A DNA stretch of 64,000 nucleotides, taken from contig CAMDAH010000003.1 of assembly GCA_945888625.1 (NCBI GenBank), positions 62,001-126,000 on the forward strand, written 5' to 3'. The first letter of the stretch is position 1. Each line of letters starts with the position of its first letter. A program made the position numbers and the translations under genes. This DNA is from Chryseobacterium gleum. Lineage in GTDB: Bacteria > Bacteroidota > Bacteroidia > Flavobacteriales_D > Crocinitomicaceae. Below the pieces are notes generated by a model, which saw nothing but the letters and a program-made list of their open reading frames with translations, ran no database searches and had not been told where the DNA came from. Below, in pieces: positions 62,392-64,000 of the stretch.

Positions 62392-63138
62392 ATGAAATTA
62401 CTTGAAAATAAAATTATACTAATTACCGGCGCTTCAAGAGGTATCGGTAGAGCAATAGCTCAGGAATGTGCCAATCAAGGAGCCACAGTCATTTTTACCT
62501 ATCTTTCTTCCGAAGAAAAGGCAAATGCCTTGGCAGCAGAACTAAGTGCAACAGGTGCAAAAGTCAAGGGTTTTCGTTCGGATGCCTCCAATTTTCAGGA
62601 CGCGCAAAAATTAGTAGATGATATAGTAGCTGAATTTGGTACCATTGATGTTTTAGTGAATAATGCGGGAATTACGCGTGACACCTTGCTCATGCGCATG
62701 AGTGAGGAGCAGTGGGACGAGGTAATTAATACGAATCTTAAATCGGCTTTTAATTTAACAAGAGCGGTCCAACAACCTATGCTCAGAGCACGAAAAGGAT
62801 CAATAATTAATATGTCATCTGTCGTAGGAGTGAAAGGTAATGCTGGTCAGTCCAATTATGCTGCTTCGAAAGCAGGACTTATTGGATTTACAAAATCTAT
62901 TGCAGCGGAATTAGGATCAAGAAATATACGTTGTAATGCGATTGCACCAGGTTTTATCGAAACGGAGATGACTGAAGCACTCGACCAAGCAACTGTGGAA
63001 GGTTGGAAAAAAAACATTCCGTTGAAAAGAGGAGGAAGCCCTATTGATGTGGCCAATGCTACCGTATTCCTTGCCTCAGATATGTCTGCTTACATCACTG
63101 GTCAAACAATTCATGTTTGCGGTGGAATGTTAATGTAA
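62392..63138 (+). CDS. fabG: 3-oxoacyl-[acyl-carrier-protein] reductase
   Basis: FabG reduces beta-ketoacyl-ACP with NADPH in fatty acid synthesis. The 248-residue short-chain dehydrogenase has the cofactor motif TGASRGIGRAIAQEC, NNAGITRDTLLMRM, catalytic Ser in NMSSVVGVKGNAGQ, the YAASKAG Tyr-Lys pair, and the C-terminal FLASDMSAYITGQTIHVCGG. NAGITRD and MRMSEEQWD are typical of true FabG rather than general SDRs. HemB starts 8 bases after its stop, so they may share a transcript. No other fab genes are adjacent. Confidence 0.95.
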   Translation: MKLLENKIILITGASRGIGRAIAQECANQGATVIFTYLSSEEKANALAAELSATGAKVKGFRSDASNFQDAQKLVDDIVAEFGTIDVLVNNAGITRDTLLMRMSEEQWDEVINTNLKSAFNLTRAVQQPMLRARKGSIINMSSVVGVKGNAGQSNYAASKAGLIGFTKSIAAELGSRNIRCNAIAPGFIETEMTEALDQATVEGWKKNIPLKRGGSPIDVANATVFLASDMSAYITGQTIHVCGGMLM

Positions 63139-63146
63139 AACAACTT

Positions 63147-64000
63147 ATGAACATAAGACCAAGAAGAAATAGAAAGTCGTCTGCCATAAGAAATATGGTG
63201 GAAGAAACGCATTTAGGGGTAGAACATTTAATATATCCTATTTTTTTGAAAGACGGCACCAAAATTAAGGAGGAGATTGCTTCGCTTCCCACTAATTACC
63301 GCTGGTCCTTGGATTTGTTGATTCCTGAAATTGAAGCATGCATGAAATTAGGGATCTATTCCTATGACATTTTTCCAGCTGTTGATGATTCCCTGAAAGA
63401 TAAAATCGCTTCGTACAGTTATGCGGAGGATAATTTTTACCTCCACGCAATTCGCGATTTAAAAGAAAGATTTCCTGAAATTGTTTTAATGAGTGATGTC
63501 GCCATGGACCCTTATTCTTCTGACGGTCATGACGGGTATGTCGAAGATGGAAAAATAATCAATGATGTTAGTTTACCAATTTTAGCAAGAATGGCAGTGG
63601 CCCAGGCACAAGCTGGCGTTGATATTATTGGTCCGTCGGATATGATGGATGGTCGAATCGCATACATAAGAGAGGCACTAGATGCGGCTGGCTTCTCTGA
63701 AACGAGTATAATGTCCTACACGGTAAAGTATGCAAGTGCTTTTTACGGTCCATTTAGGGACGCACTCAATTCTGCCCCGAAGTCAGGAGATAAAAAAACG
63801 TATCAAATGAATCCTGCAAATAAACGGGAAGCTTTGCTAGAGGGGCAGTTAGATATGGATGAAGGGGCCGACATGCTTATGGTAAAACCTGCACTTAGTT
63901 ATTTGGATGTAATTCATGTTATGAAGGAAAATTTTCCACTGCCTATTACCGCCTACAACGTAAGTGGTGAGTGTGCTATGGTGATGGCCGCAGCGCAAAG
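63147..64000 (+). CDS. hemB: Porphobilinogen synthase (5-aminolevulinate dehydratase), cut by window edge
   Basis: HemB condenses two 5-aminolevulinate molecules to porphobilinogen. Reading from the ATG at 63147 gives 284 codons without a stop up to the edge; about 40 more residues are expected. The motifs are IRPRRNRKSSAIRNMVEETH, the metal region SDVAMDPYSSDGHDG (116-130), and GPSDMMDGRIAYIREAL. The catalytic Lys194 is in SYTVKYASAFYG, and Lys247 is in LMVKPALSY. Asp residues (121, 126, 129) replace the three zinc-binding Cys of the E. coli or human type, so this is the zinc-independent, magnesium-type class. Confidence 0.96.
   Translation, partial: MNIRPRRNRKSSAIRNMVEETHLGVEHLIYPIFLKDGTKIKEEIASLPTNYRWSLDLLIPEIEACMKLGIYSYDIFPAVDDSLKDKIASYSYAEDNFYLHAIRDLKERFPEIVLMSDVAMDPYSSDGHDGYVEDGKIINDVSLPILARMAVAQAQAGVDIIGPSDMMDGRIAYIREALDAAGFSETSIMSYTVKYASAFYGPFRDALNSAPKSGDKKTYQMNPANKREALLEGQLDMDEGADMLMVKPALSYLDVIHVMKENFPLPITAYNVSGECAMVMAAAQ

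Noticed and set aside
1-64000. Mobile element, prophage, defence island or toxin-antitoxin pair
   Set aside because: No transposase, integrase, phage structural gene, restriction or CRISPR gene, or terminal repeat was found, and gene content is ordinary core chromosome.
1-64000. tRNA and rRNA genes
   Set aside because: I looked in the intergenic gaps, nearly all under 150 bases, for cloverleaf arms and the T-loop consensus and saw none. A covariance-model scan would be decisive.

Overview
The window is a gene-dense, AT-rich stretch of a Bacteroidota chromosome, most likely order Flavobacteriales. The evidence is the type IX secretion (T9SS) equipment: secreted proteins with type A and type B C-terminal sorting domains, a PorP/SprF protein, a PorE-like OmpA protein, and PorT next to UbiE. 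Other signs are the long SecA, Bacteroidota-style TAnnTTTG -7 boxes, weak ribosome binding sites, and the menaquinone and LPS-core genes. A more precise placement (for example Crocinitomicaceae-like) would be a guess. I see no rRNA, tRNA, CRISPR array, insertion sequence, prophage or genomic-island signature. The region reads as core chromosome.

Layout. 1-8216 is almost all minus strand: radC (cut by the window edge), gcvT, efp, a long RluA-type pseudouridine synthase, a CvfB-like S1 protein, a secreted protein with a basic tail, rpe, and a lipoprotein L,D-transpeptidase. 8266-9741 (plus) holds a rhomboid protease and a class IV aminotransferase. 9742-14354 (minus) is an overlapping secA - DUF2520 - kdsC run. 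14492-18673 (plus) holds guaA, a LysM/periplasmic-binding fusion and hemF. 18725-25064 (plus) is a three-gene T9SS module: a large type B adhesin-like protein, a PorP/SprF protein and a PorE-like OmpA protein. It ends at a strong bidirectional terminator. 25143-29917 (minus) encodes two secreted peptidases (S8 then M1), both with type A sorting domains.

30043-36872 (plus) is a tight, mostly overlapping run: a second S8 peptidase, a SnoaL-like protein, prmC, ligA, an unknown protein, dapA and a VanX-type dipeptidase. 36876-40916 (minus) holds a CapA-like protein, an unknown membrane-anchored protein, a lipoprotein and an FkbM methyltransferase. 41016-44847 (plus) holds an S9 peptidase, a GNAT acetyltransferase and a nuclease lipoprotein. 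45199-52573 (minus) holds mnmA, a tiny YqaE/Pmp3 gene, a COG2509 oxidoreductase, porT, ubiE/menG, an HldE-type heptose kinase, an aspartate-type aminotransferase and trmD. 52635-64000 contains an M14 peptidase, a GlmU-like protein with a sodium:solute symporter, a DUF7935-like protein, a second type B secreted protein, a yiiX - cysC - rhodanese - dedA operon, fabG, and the first 284 codons of hemB.

Functionally the window mixes housekeeping genes (translation quality, tRNA modification, DNA ligation, purine, haem, lysine and menaquinone synthesis) with envelope and secretion genes. The secreted peptidases, nuclease and adhesin-like proteins are plausible T9SS or Sec clients, and porT and the PorP/SprF-PorE pair belong to the T9SS itself. 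I found no clearly undescribed multi-gene system. The best leads are the unknown proteins and fusion architectures listed in the findings. Several starts were moved downstream from the longest open frame to an ATG that gives a sensible N-terminus; these are stated per gene. Two genes cut by the window edges (radC, hemB) and one 51-residue gene (yqaE) were read directly from the bases.
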